From: JAISGQ01 sp045604965
GTDB lineage: Bacteria > Bacillota > Clostridia > Oscillospirales > Acutalibacteraceae
Direction of reading: 5' to 3'
Assembly (NCBI GenBank): GCA_045604965.1
Contig: JAZUPB010000011.1
Coordinates: 1 to 64,000 of the forward strand
DNA length: 64,000 nucleotides
The notes under the pieces are model-generated. The model did no database searches. It was not told the DNA's origin and saw only the letters and a list, made by a program, of their open reading frames with translations. Each line of letters begins with the position of its first letter. Within the stretch, counting starts at the first letter, position 1. This document shows positions 41,362 to 49,970 of this stretch, one piece after another. Made by a program: the position numbers and the translations under genes.

Positions 41362-42642
41362 TCAATACTCCGCCTCCGTCATTCCTGTGACCAGTATACC
41401 CAGATTGTCACGGTATATTTCCTCAAACTGTTCTAAGGGCAATGGACTTGTGCCGACACCGCACTCAATGGTGTAACCGGGGCGGTTGAAATCCTGAATG
41501 AACCAGTCCTTGTAACCTGCGTAGCCTGAGCTTTCGGGGGTAAGCTCAAGCAGATAACCCGATGCCTCGCTCATCATTACACCTATCTCACGGGAACGAG
41601 GAGGTTCGTAATCAGCAAATTTCCAGTATATTATTTCTCCTTGAGTGTGATACGCAAGTATCAGTGCAGGAGAAATATTCTGTGTAAAATCAAATATCGC
41701 TTGACTTTCAGGCTCTGTCAGCGGTGCATAGCCTACAAAATCTCTCGGCGCAGGAGTTGTAAAGCCCTGAGAATATTTTATTTCTCTGGCTCTCTCCCAT
41801 TGCGCAGGAAACTGCAGATTTAAATCGACCCCGTTTATATTCGCCTTCCAGCCTTCGGGAAATCTTACATTTGGATAGCTTCGCGCTATGCGCCGCACCT
41901 GATCGTAATAGCTTCCACCGTTAAGAAATCCTGTCACAACGTCCACTCCGTCAGGATTGAGCATTGGTGTTATGTAAAGTGTAACCTGTGAGAAAAGCTG
42001 TCGAGCCGGTTTTGATGCTATTCTCCCGTTTTCTGCATATGCTTTCGCATATTCCTCAAGAAAACGCATAAGCACAGGAGTTGTTATCCATTCATTGGCG
42101 TGAATAGATGCACTGTAATACACCCGTATCGGTCCTGTACCAATTCTTAGCGTATACAGCTGCTTGCCCGTAACGCTGTTTCCGATGCTTGATCTCGAGA
42201 TAAACGGATATCTTGCAGTGATTCCCTCAACAGCATATTTTATCAGTTCTGATGTCCATCTGATATTTGTGGGTATTACATCAAATGCAAATGGTACTGT
42301 TATTCTTGTTCCTGCTCTGAGGCTCATAGGGTCAATGTCCGGGTTTGCTGTAAGTATGGCATTAACATCGCTGTTATACCGTCTGGCTATTCTGTACAGA
42401 GTATCTCCCTGTTCTATTGTGTATGTAGTATAGCCTCTCAGATACGGACCAAGTGCGTTCATAGTAATCGGTCCTGCTATGCCGTCAGGTCTTAATCCGT
42501 TGTCTCTCTGAAATTCAATTACACCATTTCGTGTCTGCTGTCCGAATATGCCGTCGATAGCGCCTGCGTAATATCCTGCTCTCTGCAGTGCAAGCTGCAG
42601 AGCTTCAACAGCCGCTCCGCGACTTCCCGTTCTCAATATCAT
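41362..42642 (-). CDS. peptidoglycan-binding/LysM zinc carboxypeptidase (M14)
   Basis: A 426-residue peptidase: a PG_binding_1 domain (about 5-66), a LysM domain (about 74-117) and an M14 domain (about 130-420). Zinc ligands His181 and Glu184 are in SIHANEW, a third histidine in LAYHTQGEI, and the catalytic glutamate in YTIECGVG. The architecture matches gamma-D-glutamyl-meso-diaminopimelate peptidase I, which cuts peptidoglycan stem peptides. There is no signal peptide, as in the sporulation-associated homologue, so it may act in the mother cell or be released by lysis. Gene stands alone. Confidence 0.92.
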   Translation of the reverse strand: MILRTGSRGAAVEALQLALQRAGYYAGAIDGIFGQQTRNGVIEFQRDNGLRPDGIAGPITMNALGPYLRGYTTYTIEQGDTLYRIARRYNSDVNAILTANPDIDPMSLRAGTRITVPFAFDVIPTNIRWTSELIKYAVEGITARYPFISRSSIGNSVTGKQLYTLRIGTGPIRVYYSASIHANEWITTPVLMRFLEEYAKAYAENGRIASKPARQLFSQVTLYITPMLNPDGVDVVTGFLNGGSYYDQVRRIARSYPNVRFPEGWKANINGVDLNLQFPAQWERAREIKYSQGFTTPAPRDFVGYAPLTEPESQAIFDFTQNISPALILAYHTQGEIIYWKFADYEPPRSREIGVMMSEASGYLLELTPESSGYAGYKDWFIQDFNRPGYTIECGVGTSPLPLEQFEEIYRDNLGILVTGMTEAEY

Positions 42643-42793
42643 TTTACTGCCTCCTTACACACTTTTATATCCATATTATGCATATACAGTTCACTTTGTG
42701 TTTTCCTCATTAGTCGCTGTGTCAAATCAATATTGACATTATCGTTAAATTTTTATCCTTTTGGCTAATCTTATCCTATTTTGGTGTTTCGTG

Positions 42794-42822
42794 TTGAACA
42801 GCTTTTGAGCTTGTGCTATAAT
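42794..42822 (+). promoter_or_regulatory. promoter of the PRPP synthetase gene
   Basis: TTGAAC (42794-42799), 17 bases, perfect TATAAT (42817-42822). The leader to the start codon is about 75 bases. Confidence 0.75.
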
Positions 42823-42849
42823 ATGACCGCAGGTTTAGTCGGGCATTTC

Positions 42850-42877
42850 CACACGGAAGGTGCCGAGATGTCAAAAA
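42850..42877 (+). promoter_or_regulatory. possible leader hairpin upstream of prs
   Basis: GGCATTTCC and GGAAGGTGCC can pair with one bulge around an ACAC loop inside the short 5' leader. It does not match a riboswitch I know and is too small for most; it may only be a stable leader stem. Confidence 0.25.
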
Positions 42878-42903
42878 CCAGATGCTGAAAGGAAGGATTA
42901 TCA

Positions 42904-44040
42904 ATGTCCAAGGAAGTCAGTAGTTTAGAGCACGGCCCAATAGGCATTATCGCGCTTAAAAGTTGTGCAGCACACGCCGAAGCTGTAAACACTTATCTCT
43001 GCAATCTTCGCGGAGAGAATCCCAAAGAGAAGAATTATCTCATTGAGATCGATCAGCCCCGTTTCCAGAACGGCGAAGCAAAAGTAAAAATCAAGGAATC
43101 TGTCCGCGGCAAGGATATCTACATTCTTGCAGATATCGGCAACTACAGCTGTACATATCCTATGTTCGGCTACGAGAACCATATGAGTCCCGACGAGCAT
43201 ATGCAGGATATCAAGCGTACCCTTTCCGCTATCGGCGGCAAGGCAAACCGCATCACTGTTGTAATGCCTCTTCTCTATGCATCCCGTCAGCACAGACGCA
43301 AGGGCAGAGAATCCCTCGACTGCGCAATGGCTCTGCAGGAGCTTGAAAGACTGGGCGTTTCCACCATCATCACTTTTGATGCTCATGACCCCAATATCCA
43401 GAATGCAATCCCCAACACCTCTTTTGAGAATATCTATCCTACCTACAACATTCTCAAGGCTCTTCTCAAGAAGGAAGGCAATGTCTTCAATAAGGACAAC
43501 CTTATTGTTATCAGCCCCGATACAGGTGCTATGGACAGAGCTATCTACTACGCAAACGTTCTTGAGCTTGATGTCGGTATGTTCTATAAGCGCCGCGACC
43601 ATTCGAGAGTTGTCAACGGCAAGAATCCCATCGTTCAGCACGAATATATCGGTCGTGACCTCACCGGTATGAGCGCACTCATCGTTGACGATATGATCGC
43701 TTCAGGTGAATCTGTTCTTGATATAATTGAGCAGCTCCAGACAAGAAATGTAGACAAGATCTTTGTTGCTTCCACCTTCGGCTTCTTCACCGCAGGTGTT
43801 GCAAAGTTCAGAAAGTACTACGACGAAGGCAAGCTCACAGGTGTATACTGCACCAACGGCTCCTATATTCCCGAGGAGATCCTCAACGAGCCCTGGTTTG
43901 AGTGTGCTGATATTTCCAAGTTTATTGCAAAGCTTATGCACACCCTCAACCACGATGAATCTATCTCTCCCCTGCTCAATGCAAACCACAGAATCCGCAA
44001 GCTTATCGAAAACGACAAGAAGCAGAACAAAAACAACTGA
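42904..44040 (+). CDS. prs: ribose-phosphate pyrophosphokinase, long form
   Basis: A 378-residue enzyme that makes PRPP from ribose 5-phosphate and ATP for nucleotide, histidine and tryptophan synthesis. ASRQHRRKGRESL corresponds to the flexible ATP loop, TFDAHDPNIQNAIP to the metal-binding DxHxxQ region, and LIVDDMIASGES to the PRPP-binding loop. It is about 60 residues longer than the classical enzyme, with an N-terminal GPIGIIALKSCAAHAEAVNTYL and long C-terminal tail, a variant common in clostridia. GAAAGGAAGG precedes the ATG. Its own promoter and terminator make it monocistronic. Confidence 0.92.
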   Translation: MSKEVSSLEHGPIGIIALKSCAAHAEAVNTYLCNLRGENPKEKNYLIEIDQPRFQNGEAKVKIKESVRGKDIYILADIGNYSCTYPMFGYENHMSPDEHMQDIKRTLSAIGGKANRITVVMPLLYASRQHRRKGRESLDCAMALQELERLGVSTIITFDAHDPNIQNAIPNTSFENIYPTYNILKALLKKEGNVFNKDNLIVISPDTGAMDRAIYYANVLELDVGMFYKRRDHSRVVNGKNPIVQHEYIGRDLTGMSALIVDDMIASGESVLDIIEQLQTRNVDKIFVASTFGFFTAGVAKFRKYYDEGKLTGVYCTNGSYIPEEILNEPWFECADISKFIAKLMHTLNHDESISPLLNANHRIRKLIENDKKQNKNN

Positions 44041-44050
44041 TTATAATTCC

Positions 44051-44084
44051 GATCCCCGAAGCAGATGCTTCGGGGATTTTTTAC
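44051..44084 (+). terminator. terminator after prs
   Basis: ATCCCCGAAGC and GCTTCGGGGAT form an 11-bp stem followed by TTTTTT. Confidence 0.9.
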
Positions 44085-44154
44085 AATTAGCCTCTTGATA
44101 TACCTGTCTTTATACTATAAAATATTTCCGATATAGTTTTAGGAGGCTTTTATT

Positions 44155-44877
44155 ATGATTTCACTGAAAAACAGATGGGTTCTGGTTACAGGTGCAACAA
44201 GAGGTATAGGCAAGCTCTGTTCTCTTGAACTTGCAAAGCGCGGATGCAATCTTATCATCCATTCCCGCTCGATCTCCGCAAGCGAAGCCGCCGCTGAAGA
44301 AATAAAGACTCTCGGCGTTGAGGCAATGCCTGTTGCAGCTGAGCTTTCCGATATGAACGCTGTTTCTGCTATGCTCAAGGCTATCGACGACAGCGGTGTA
44401 ACAGTTGATGCTGTTCTCAACAACGCAGGTCTTCAGATCGCATACAGAGATAAGATTTTCGATACTCCTGCGCTTGACTATGAGATCAGCTTTGCAGTAA
44501 ACACCACTGCTCCTATGATGATATGCTATCACTTCCTTCCCAAAATGAAGGAGCGTGGCTTTGGCAGAATCGTCAATGTAACCAGCGGCATAGATAAAGA
44601 TCCCTATCAGGGCGGATATTCTGCAAGCAAGGCTGCTCTTGACAAGGTAACCCGTGATATCGGAACCGTTTTTGAGGGAACAGACGTTATGATCGGTCTT
44701 GCAGATCCCGGCTGGTGCTGCACCGAGCTCGGCGGTCCCAATGCTCCCAACGAGCCTATAAGCGCTGTTACCGGTATTCTTCTCGGTCTTTTCCTTGACG
44801 ACAAGAAGTGCGGCAGACTGTTCCACGCCCAGGACTTTGCAGGTCTTACCATTGAAGAAGCCGCTGCAAGAATATGA
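44155..44877 (+). CDS. short-chain dehydrogenase/reductase
   Basis: A 240-residue NAD(P)-dependent oxidoreductase. VTGATRGIG is the cofactor-binding glycine motif, LNNAGLQ the structural NNAG, VNVTSG carries the catalytic serine and YSASKAA the Tyr-x-x-x-Lys pair. Substrate not clear. AGGAGG precedes the ATG. Its stop overlaps the glycosyltransferase start, so it belongs with the GT2 and TVP38 genes in a membrane or glycan unit. Confidence 0.92.
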   Translation: MISLKNRWVLVTGATRGIGKLCSLELAKRGCNLIIHSRSISASEAAAEEIKTLGVEAMPVAAELSDMNAVSAMLKAIDDSGVTVDAVLNNAGLQIAYRDKIFDTPALDYEISFAVNTTAPMMICYHFLPKMKERGFGRIVNVTSGIDKDPYQGGYSASKAALDKVTRDIGTVFEGTDVMIGLADPGWCCTELGGPNAPNEPISAVTGILLGLFLDDKKCGRLFHAQDFAGLTIEEAAARI

Positions 44878-45818
44878 CTGTTCTCTATATATCTGTACCC
44901 TGCTATAACGAAGAGGAAGTTCTTCCCATCACTGTCAACGCCCTGTCTGAAAAGTTAAATTTCCTGATACGTGCAGAGAGAATCTCTCCTCTGAGCCGGA
45001 TCGTATTTGTCGATGACGGTTCAAGAGACCGTACCTGGGAGCTTATTTCAGGCTTCGCAGAGAGCGATCCTCTTGTCTGCGGAATAAAACTTTCGGCCAA
45101 CTGCGGTCATCAGAATGCACTTATGTGCGCACTGATGACGCTCCGTGAAAAGGCAGACGCCGTCATTTCAATTGATGCAGATATGCAGGACGATATAGAT
45201 GCCATCGACGATATGCTCACCCGTTATGAAGAGGGCTGCGATATCGTTTTCGGTGTACGCTCTGCACGTAAAAAGGATTCCTTTTTCAAGCGCGTATCCG
45301 CTCGGGCATATTACCGCCTTCTTAAATGTATGGGCACTGATATAATATACGATCACGCAGATTTCAGGTTAATGAGCAGACGGGCTCTTGATGCTCTTTC
45401 GGAATACGGAGAGGTCAATTTATTTCTGCGAGGCATTGTCCCCTCTCTCGGCTACAAAACAGCCTGTGTTCCTTACGAGCGCGGCGCTCGTGCCGCAGGC
45501 ACCACAAAATATCCGCTGAGGAAAATGCTGGCTCTTGCCTGGGAGGGAATAACCTCATTCAGTACAAAGCCCATACGCTTCGTTACAAAGCTCGGTGCGC
45601 TGATATTCTTTGTGAGCATAGCTATGCTTATATATTTCTTTATCCGATATTTCACAGGCCATACCGTTGTCGGTTGGGCAAGCCTTGCGGTATCTCTCTG
45701 GGCTATCGGAGGTCTGCTTATGCTGGCCATAGGCATTATAGGTGAATATATTGGAAAGATTTACCTTGAAACAAAGCACCGTCCCCGTTATCATATTGAG
45801 GAGATAATCAATAAATAA
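44874..45818 (+). CDS. GT2 glycosyltransferase, polyprenyl-phosphate type
   Basis: A 314-residue enzyme of the dolichol-phosphate-mannose-synthase/GtrB type. VPCYNEEEVLP and FVDDGSRDRTW start the GT-A fold, DADMQDD is the metal-binding DxD region, and two C-terminal transmembrane helices (about 228-252 and 262-288) anchor it. Such enzymes load a sugar onto polyprenyl phosphate for flipping and later transfer to wall or lipid glycans. It overlaps the SDR gene by 4 bases and lies 20 bases before a TVP38-family gene. Confidence 0.93.
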   Translation: MTVLYISVPCYNEEEVLPITVNALSEKLNFLIRAERISPLSRIVFVDDGSRDRTWELISGFAESDPLVCGIKLSANCGHQNALMCALMTLREKADAVISIDADMQDDIDAIDDMLTRYEEGCDIVFGVRSARKKDSFFKRVSARAYYRLLKCMGTDIIYDHADFRLMSRRALDALSEYGEVNLFLRGIVPSLGYKTACVPYERGARAAGTTKYPLRKMLALAWEGITSFSTKPIRFVTKLGALIFFVSIAMLIYFFIRYFTGHTVVGWASLAVSLWAIGGLLMLAIGIIGEYIGKIYLETKHRPRYHIEEIINK

Positions 45819-45838
45819 TTCAATCAGGAGTGAATGAA

Positions 45839-46639
45839 ATGTCAGAGGGTATGACTACCACAGAAGCAACAAACAAAAAAGATCACCTCGCTTTGAAAAG
45901 ATGTATAGGTATCATTTCATTTTTGGTTTTTCTCGGTCTTCTTGTATGGATAACCATAAAGATCGGTATCCCACTTATTAACCATTACTTCGGCGGCACC
46001 ACAACAGAAACCGCCGACACAGGTTATTTCAGCAGCCTTGTTGAAAATGCCCCTATAAGCGGACGCCTTATATTCCTCGCTATCCAGATACTTCAGGTAT
46101 TTGTCGCCTTTATTCCGGGCGAAGTCGTTGAGGTCGCTGCAGGCGCAGTTTTCGGACCTATTGAAGGCACAGGTCTTTCTCTGCTTGGTATCGCAATAGG
46201 TTCCACTATTATCTTCCTCCTTACAAAATGGCTCGGCATCAAATTTGTCAGCCTGTTTATCAGCGAGGAAAAGATAAACAGTATGAAGTTTATAAAGAAC
46301 AACCGCAGACTCAATAACCTCGTATTCATAATTTTCTTTATCCCCGGCACACCAAAGGATCTTCTCACCTACTTTGTCGGTCTTACAAGAATGAAGCTTT
46401 TCCATTTCCTCGGTCTTTCGCTTGTTGCAAGAATCCCCTCAGTTCTCACCTCCACTCTTGCAGGCGATGCCATCAACAACAACGAATGGAAATCTGCAAT
46501 AATTATTTTTGCTGCAACGGGAATCGTCAGCATTATCGGAATTATTATTTATAACCTTGTTGTCAGAAAAAAGAACAAGGAATCAACTGAAATTACTGAT
46601 TCCGACACAGAGGCTATTGTCACCGAAGCTTCACACTAA
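45839..46639 (+). CDS. TVP38/TMEM64 (DedA-superfamily) membrane protein
   Basis: A 266-residue polytopic protein. FIPGEVVEVAAGAVFGPIEGTGLSLLG is the signature re-entrant region of the SNARE-associated/VTT domain, and FIIFFIPGTPKDLLTYFVGLT the second. The family includes lipid scramblases and is linked with membrane lipid or carrier movement. Next to a polyprenyl-phosphate glycosyltransferase it may help move a lipid-linked intermediate; that is inference. The ATG at 45839 follows AGGAG with good spacing; the GTG at 45830 is too near. Confidence 0.9.
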   Translation: MSEGMTTTEATNKKDHLALKRCIGIISFLVFLGLLVWITIKIGIPLINHYFGGTTTETADTGYFSSLVENAPISGRLIFLAIQILQVFVAFIPGEVVEVAAGAVFGPIEGTGLSLLGIAIGSTIIFLLTKWLGIKFVSLFISEEKINSMKFIKNNRRLNNLVFIIFFIPGTPKDLLTYFVGLTRMKLFHFLGLSLVARIPSVLTSTLAGDAINNNEWKSAIIIFAATGIVSIIGIIIYNLVVRKKNKESTEITDSDTEAIVTEASH

Positions 46640-46648
46640 GCTCATTTA

Positions 46649-46681
46649 CAGTACAGATTTTCGTAAGATAATCTGTACTGT
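46649..46681 (+). terminator. hairpin between the TVP38 and VTC genes
   Basis: ACAGTACAGATT and AATCTGTACTGT form a 12-bp stem with a 10-base loop. The downstream T run is poor, so it may only attenuate. Confidence 0.6.
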
Positions 46682-46709
46682 AAAATATTTTCTGAGAGTG
46701 TGAAGTGTA

Positions 46710-47426
46710 TTGGCTATAGTCAGAGACCCCGTTACAAATTTCAAAAGAATCGAAAAAAAATATCTATTATCAACCAGACAGTACCTTGGAATAATGTCTG
46801 CAGCTGCAGACCGTCTCCGACCCGATGAATATGGAGAGTCTGTTATCTGCAACGTATATTATGACACACCGCATAATGAGCTTATCAGCCGTTCTGTCGA
46901 GCATCCCGTTTACAAGGAAAAGCTTCGTCTGCGAAGCTACGGGATACCTTGTATGAACTCTACCGTTTTTCTGGAAATCAAAAAGAAATACGACAAGGTC
47001 GTTTATAAGCGGCGCGCTGCGATGACTCTGCAGCAGGCAGAGGATTATCTTTCAGGCAAGGCAGCGCCGCGCATCTCAAATCCTAATACATTAAGAGAAT
47101 TCAATTTCTTTCTTCGCCGCTACGACCTTAGTCCTGCCCTCTTTCTCGCCTATGACAGACAATCCTTCTACAGCACAGAGGATGATGCACTGCGAATCAC
47201 CTTTGACCGCAGAATAAGAAGCAGACATTACGATCTTTCCCTCTCAAAGGGAGATTATGGCGAATTGCTCCTTCCCGAAGATGTTTATCTTATGGAAATC
47301 AAAGCTGCAGGTGCTCTCCCACTCTGGCTCGTTCACGTTCTGTCAGAGTTGAAGATTTATCCTGTTTCTTTTTCAAAATACGGTCGCATTCATACAAAGC
47401 ATCTGCTCGATTTACGGAGGGTATAA
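46710..47426 (+). CDS. VTC-domain polyphosphate-polymerase-like protein
   Basis: A 238-residue protein with the VTC/triphosphate-tunnel fold features: FKRIEKKYLLS at the start, RLRSYG, VFLEIKKKYDKVVYKRR and LMEIKAAGALP toward the end, giving alternating basic and acidic residues that line the tunnel. The yeast homologue makes polyphosphate from ATP; bacterial VTC-like proteins often lie beside DUF4956, CotH and carbohydrate-binding proteins, and their activity is not settled. The first possible start is a TTG at 46710 with a weak ribosome site. It heads a unit with the DUF4956 gene 2 bases after it. Confidence 0.87.
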   Translation: MAIVRDPVTNFKRIEKKYLLSTRQYLGIMSAAADRLRPDEYGESVICNVYYDTPHNELISRSVEHPVYKEKLRLRSYGIPCMNSTVFLEIKKKYDKVVYKRRAAMTLQQAEDYLSGKAAPRISNPNTLREFNFFLRRYDLSPALFLAYDRQSFYSTEDDALRITFDRRIRSRHYDLSLSKGDYGELLLPEDVYLMEIKAAGALPLWLVHVLSELKIYPVSFSKYGRIHTKHLLDLRRV

Positions 47427-47428
47427 TT

Positions 47429-48106
47429 ATGGACTTTATCAGGAATTTCTTTTCCTTTACTGTAGGAGATCTTGCTCTTTCCGCTATTCTGATCAGAATA
47501 ATGCTTGCCCTTTTTCTCGGTTCTGTAATATCTGTCAGCTATATGTTCAGCGGAAAACATTCAAAAAACTTTGTTATCTCACTGTTTATTCTGCCTGCGC
47601 TGGTCGCCGCAGTTATAATCTTTGTTAACGACAATATTGTTGCCAGTGTTTCGGTTATGGGTGTATTCAATCTTGTCCGATTCCGCTCCTTCCCGGGAAC
47701 TGCAAGAGAAATATCTGTTATTTTCTTTGCTGTCGCATCGGGACTTGGAGTCGGGCTTGGATTCAATCTTGCATCCATTGCTCTTACTCTTATTCTCAGC
47801 GGTGTACTGTTCCTGCTTTGCCGCACCCGATTCGGCGAGAGAAAAAACGCACCCTGCTCTCTGCGTATCACTATACCTGAAGATCTCGATTATGAAGAAA
47901 TATTTGATGATATATTCAGTAAGTACACTTCACAGATCACTCTCGATCAGGTAAAAACTACCAATCTCGGTACAATGTTCGAGCTTCGTTATACCGCTGT
48001 GTTCAAAGCAGGTCTCCGTCAGAAGGAATTTATCGACGAGATCAGATGCAGGAACGGCAATCTCACCGTTATCTGCGGACGTCCAAACGCAGCCGAAGAG
48101 CTTTGA
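47429..48106 (+). CDS. DUF4956-family membrane protein
   Basis: A 225-residue protein with about four transmembrane helices (LALSAILIRIMLALFLGSVISV, FVISLFILPALVAAVII, VIFFAVASGLGVGLGF, IALTLILSGVLFLL) and a cytoplasmic C-terminal domain of about 70 residues (LRITIPEDLDYEEIFDDIFSKY). SVMGVFNLVRFRSFPGTAREIS is the family signature. DUF4956 is a constant neighbour of bacterial VTC-type proteins, as here, and may be its membrane partner. Confidence 0.9.
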   Translation: MDFIRNFFSFTVGDLALSAILIRIMLALFLGSVISVSYMFSGKHSKNFVISLFILPALVAAVIIFVNDNIVASVSVMGVFNLVRFRSFPGTAREISVIFFAVASGLGVGLGFNLASIALTLILSGVLFLLCRTRFGERKNAPCSLRITIPEDLDYEEIFDDIFSKYTSQITLDQVKTTNLGTMFELRYTAVFKAGLRQKEFIDEIRCRNGNLTVICGRPNAAEEL

Positions 48107-48130
48107 CAGGTAATTATGAGGATTAAAAAT

Positions 48131-49951
48131 ATGAAAAACACTTTTCGATTGATATGCTTTATTTTGTCTGCACTTATGATTCTTACCGCCTGTTCTTCGG
48201 AATCATCGGCATCAGACACATCAGATGAGACAAATCAGTCCTCACAGACTGCCTCACCCTCTGCACCATCCTTTGACAAAGACGATCTGTTTGCCGAATC
48301 CGACGAGGATGGCACCATTGTTTTTGACGGCGATGCAGCGGTGTCTGGAAATGGACTTTCATCAAGGGGTTCTGCTGTGACTGTTTCAAAAGAAGGCACA
48401 TACAGAGTCAGCGGCAAATCATCTGATGGTCAGATAGTCATAGACTGCTCAGACAAGGACGATGTTGTTCTGGTTTTTGACAATCTGTCGCTACACTGTG
48501 AAAACGCTCCTGCCATTTACTGTCTTGAGGCAGACACACTGACAATCAGTCTTCCTTCCGACAGTTCTTCCTCTGTTTCCGACGGTGCGACACGCCCCGA
48601 TAAAGATTCTCCCGATGCCGCAATTTACAGCAAAGGTGATCTTTATTTCAACGGAACAGGCTCTTTGTCTGTTTCAGGCAACGCAAACAATGCTGTTGAA
48701 TCAAGAGACAGCCTTACCATTCTCGAATGTGATCTTTCTGTAGAAGCTGCCGATGACGGTATTCTCGGAAAGGACAGTCTCGAAATAGGTGCCGATGCAT
48801 CTGTCTCAGTAAAATGCGATGGCGACGGACTGCGTTCTACAAATGACGAGGATGAGGGGCGCGGAAACATCTATCTCGGAAAATGCACCGTAAAGGCAGA
48901 TTCAGGGGCTGACGCCGTTCAGGCGGCGGTATCTGTTACGGTTGACGAAGGCTGCACTATAGATATAATTTCAGGCGGCGGTGCAAAGGAAGCCGCTTCC
49001 GACAACTCATCAGGCTTCGGCGGTCCGGGCGGATTTGGCAATCTAAACGATTTCTCTGACAATTCTTTGTCTGCAGATTCATCCAGTATGAAGGGCCTCA
49101 AGGCCTCCTCTGCCCTTTATATAAAAGGCGGCACGATTTCCGCCGACTGTGCAGACGATTCCCTTCATTGCAACGGCGATATATTTATAAGCGGCGGCGT
49201 ACTCAATCTGTCTTCCGGTGACGACGGCATACACGCCGATTCAGAGCTTGATATCTCAGGCGGTGAAATAACTGTTTCCCGAAGCTACGAGGGGCTTGAG
49301 GCAAATGTCATAACCGTCAGCGGCGGCAATATCCAGGCTGCAGCCAGCGATGACGGTATTAATGTCGCAGGCGGTAACGACACCTCATCTGCTGGCGGTA
49401 TGTGGGGACACGATATGTTCGCAAATAATGATTCCTGCCTGCTGTCTGTCAGCGGCGGCACTATCAGCATCAACGCGTCAGGCGACGGTGTCGATTCCAA
49501 CGGTTCGATCAAAATGTCAGGCGGTACGCTTCTGGTAAGCGGTCCGACAAACAGTGGAAACGGATTTCTGGACTTTGCAGGAGATTTTGAGATTACCGGC
49601 GGAACACTGCTTGCTATGGGGTCTGCCGGTATGGCTCAGACTGTAAACGCGGGAACTCAGGCATCTGTTGCTGTCTCCATTAACGGAACTGTTCCTTCAG
49701 GCTCGGTTCTCACACTTAAAACATTGGAGGGTACGGAGATCATTTCCTATACCGCTCCTAAAAAATATCAGTGCTTTGTTGCCAGCTCTCCTCTTATGTC
49801 AGAGGGTCAGACAGTGCAGGTCCTTGTTGACGGCGAGCTTCTCGGCTCTCTCACTGCATCTGTCAACATCAGCAGCGGCGGCTCAGGCATGGGAGGACCC
49901 GGCGGCGGTCACGGTCACGGAGGGCACGGACCCGGCGGCGGTCGTCCCTAA
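48131..49951 (+). CDS. carbohydrate-binding-domain lipoprotein with Gly/His-rich tail
   Basis: A 606-residue surface lipoprotein. MKNTFRLICFILSALMILTAC is the signal with lipobox. The body consists of repeated GGxxxxxxxDDGI-type units (SGDDGIHADSELDISGGE, ASDDGINVAGGN, ASGDGVDSNGSIKMSGG), as in the carbohydrate-binding family (DUF4353) that accompanies CotH and VTC proteins; it is probably a parallel beta-helix that may bind metal or sugar. The tail is glycine- and histidine-rich (GHGHGGHGPGGG) and may bind metal. The ATG at 48131 follows GAGGA; the ATG at 48116 is less well placed. CotH itself is absent here. Confidence 0.87.
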   Translation: MKNTFRLICFILSALMILTACSSESSASDTSDETNQSSQTASPSAPSFDKDDLFAESDEDGTIVFDGDAAVSGNGLSSRGSAVTVSKEGTYRVSGKSSDGQIVIDCSDKDDVVLVFDNLSLHCENAPAIYCLEADTLTISLPSDSSSSVSDGATRPDKDSPDAAIYSKGDLYFNGTGSLSVSGNANNAVESRDSLTILECDLSVEAADDGILGKDSLEIGADASVSVKCDGDGLRSTNDEDEGRGNIYLGKCTVKADSGADAVQAAVSVTVDEGCTIDIISGGGAKEAASDNSSGFGGPGGFGNLNDFSDNSLSADSSSMKGLKASSALYIKGGTISADCADDSLHCNGDIFISGGVLNLSSGDDGIHADSELDISGGEITVSRSYEGLEANVITVSGGNIQAAASDDGINVAGGNDTSSAGGMWGHDMFANNDSCLLSVSGGTISINASGDGVDSNGSIKMSGGTLLVSGPTNSGNGFLDFAGDFEITGGTLLAMGSAGMAQTVNAGTQASVAVSINGTVPSGSVLTLKTLEGTEIISYTAPKKYQCFVASSPLMSEGQTVQVLVDGELLGSLTASVNISSGGSGMGGPGGGHGHGGHGPGGGRP

Positions 49952-49970
49952 AATATTGGAGGAATAATAA

